DNA from: Caryophanales bacterium UBA6259
Lineage (GTDB): Bacteria; Bacillota; Bacilli; Tepidibacillales; Tepidibacillaceae
Direction: 5' to 3'
NCBI GenBank assembly: GCA_002441135.1
Contig: DJVJ01000062.1
Location: 1-6,406, forward strand
Length of the DNA stretch: 6,406 nucleotides
A model generated the notes under the pieces. The model saw only the letters and a program-made list of their open reading frames with translations, was not told where the DNA came from and searched no databases. Position numbers and translations under genes: made by a program. Positions 5,462-6,406 of the stretch are shown here, one piece after another (positions within the stretch are counted from its first letter, which is position 1; each line of letters starts with the position of its first letter).

Positions 5462-6406
5462 TTATTTATTATCGTCCATTTTTAACACAGCCATAAATGC
5501 TTCTTGTGGAACCTCTACTCGACCAACGGATTTCATGCGTTTCTTACCTTCTTTTTGTTTCTCTAATAATTTCCGTTTTCTAGAAATATCCCCACCATAA
5601 CATTTTGCAAGTACGTTTTTCCGCATTGCTTTAATCGTCTCACGAGCAACGATTTTGTTTCCAATTGCTGCTTGTATCGGGATTTCAAACATCTGTCTTG
5701 GAATAAGCTGTCTTAACTTTTCTGTGATTTGTTTACCACGGTAATAGGCATTATCCTTATGAGTAATAAAGGACAATGCGTCCACCTTTTCTTCATTAAG
5801 CAGTATATCAATCTTAACAAGGTTAGATTGCTTGTATCCAATTAACTCATAATCAAAGGAAGCATAACCTTTGGTACTTGATTTCAATTGGTCAAAGAAA
5901 TCATAAACAATTTCTGATAATGGCATATTATACGTTAAAGTAACACGATTGGTATCTAGATATTGCATATCAATAAACTCGCCACGTTTGCCTTGGCAAA
6001 TTTCCATGACAGCACCTACATAATCATTTGGTACCATAATACCTGCTTTTACATAAGGCTCTTCAATGAATTCAATTTTTTGTGGATCCGGTAAATTAGA
6101 TGGATTATCAACATTGATTACTTCCCCATCGGTCTTTTGTACTCTAAAAATAACACTTGGTGCTGTAGTGATTAGACTAATCCCAAATTCACGTTCAATT
6201 CTTTCTTGAATAATCTCCATATGAAGAAGTCCTAGAAAGCCGCAGCGGAACCCCATTCCGAGGGCTTGAGAACTTTCCTGTTCGTAATGGAGCGAGGCGT
6301 CATTGAGGGCCAGTTTGCCCAGACAGTCGCGCAGTTTTTCAAATTCGGAACTGTCAATCGGGAACAGCGAACAAAATACCATCGGGATGGATGGTTTGAA
6401 ACCTGC
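5462..6406 (-). CDS. lepA: Translation factor LepA (EF4), C-terminal part, 5' end outside window
   Basis: LepA/EF4 is a ribosome-binding GTPase related to EF-G, proposed to back-translocate or rescue stalled ribosomes and to help initiation or ribosome assembly. The reading frame is open to the right window edge, giving the last 314 residues of a protein usually near 600; the GTPase domain is missing because the window ends. The internal Met at 6382 is not the start, since the preceding codons (AGFKPSIP) continue the family sequence. Visible family blocks are LNDASL, GFRCGFLGLLHMEI, and the LepA-specific C-terminal domain with CYGGDISRKRKLLEKQKEGK followed by VPQEAFMAVLKMDD, which reads like Bacilli LepA. 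It lies upstream of hemW, as in many Firmicutes. The first ~56 codons in the window differ sharply in GC and codon use (see the separate entry). Identity is very secure. Confidence 0.97.
   Translation of the reverse strand, partial: AGFKPSIPMVFCSLFPIDSSEFEKLRDCLGKLALNDASLHYEQESSQALGMGFRCGFLGLLHMEIIQERIEREFGISLITTAPSVIFRVQKTDGEVINVDNPSNLPDPQKIEFIEEPYVKAGIMVPNDYVGAVMEICQGKRGEFIDMQYLDTNRVTLTYNMPLSEIVYDFFDQLKSSTKGYASFDYELIGYKQSNLVKIDILLNEEKVDALSFITHKDNAYYRGKQITEKLRQLIPRQMFEIPIQAAIGNKIVARETIKAMRKNVLAKCYGGDISRKRKLLEKQKEGKKRMKSVGRVEVPQEAFMAVLKMDDNK
6239..6406. other. GC-rich patch with different codon use inside lepA
   Basis: By my count bases 6241-6406 contain 87 G or C of 166 (52%), while 6061-6240 contain 61 of 180 (34%). 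In this patch lepA uses only CTG (4) and CTC (3) for leucine and CGC for arginine; immediately downstream it changes to CTA, CTT, AGA and CGT like the rest of the window. The change falls within the codons of the very conserved GFRCGFLGLLH block. The frame and protein continue without a break. This looks like the join of two different lepA sequences, either by recombination or by assembly; it is not a separate gene. Confidence 0.6.

Noticed and set aside
6380..6382. ATG at 6382 as the true start of a short lepA
   Set aside because: The frame remains open to the window edge, the codons before it continue the LepA family sequence, and no ribosome-binding site precedes it.

Overview
All genes in this window lie on the minus strand, so the biological order runs from high to low coordinates: lepA (3' part only), hemW, hrcA, a thermosome-like chaperonin, grpE, dnaK (5' part only). 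lepA-hemW-hrcA-grpE-dnaK is the classic Firmicutes heat-shock neighbourhood. The low GC content, strong GGAGG ribosome-binding sites, a perfect CIRCE operator, a DnaK without the N-terminal insertion of Gram-negative DnaKs, and a Bacilli-like LepA C-terminus all point to a low-GC Gram-positive bacterium, probably a bacillus-type Firmicute. Genus cannot be set from the sequence alone.

From the right edge: 5462-6406 holds the C-terminal 314 residues of the ribosomal GTPase LepA/EF4. Its last ~166 bases (from about 6239 to the window edge) are much richer in GC and use different codons, so there is probably a join there. A hairpin terminator (about 5416-5447) separates lepA from hemW (4259-5398), a radical-SAM-type heme chaperone. 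Right after hemW comes a probable sigma-A promoter (4226-4255) and a perfect CIRCE element (4188-4214), the binding site of the repressor HrcA. The operon they control starts with hrcA itself (3063-4115, best start ATG at 4115).

The notable gene is at 1465-3012, between hrcA and grpE: a 515-residue chaperonin of the archaeal/eukaryotic (Group II-like) type, with all ATP-site motifs and the built-in lid segment of the apical domain. It matches the bacterial 'Group III' chaperonins known from a limited set of Firmicutes such as Carboxydothermus hydrogenoformans, where the gene also sits in the dnaK operon. The family is therefore not new, but it is uncommon and little studied. Its leader contains a 7-bp inverted repeat that would mask the ribosome-binding site, a candidate second, post-transcriptional control.

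grpE (857-1450) follows with its ribosome-binding site overlapping the chaperonin stop codon, then dnaK (2-793, first 264 residues). Together the operon would make a repressor, a lidded chaperonin and the DnaK machine from one heat-inducible transcript. dnaJ would be expected beyond the left edge. I saw no mobile elements, CRISPR arrays, tRNAs or rRNAs. No gene-free stretch exceeds 300 bases; the longest, 4116-4258, holds the promoter, CIRCE and hrcA leader.
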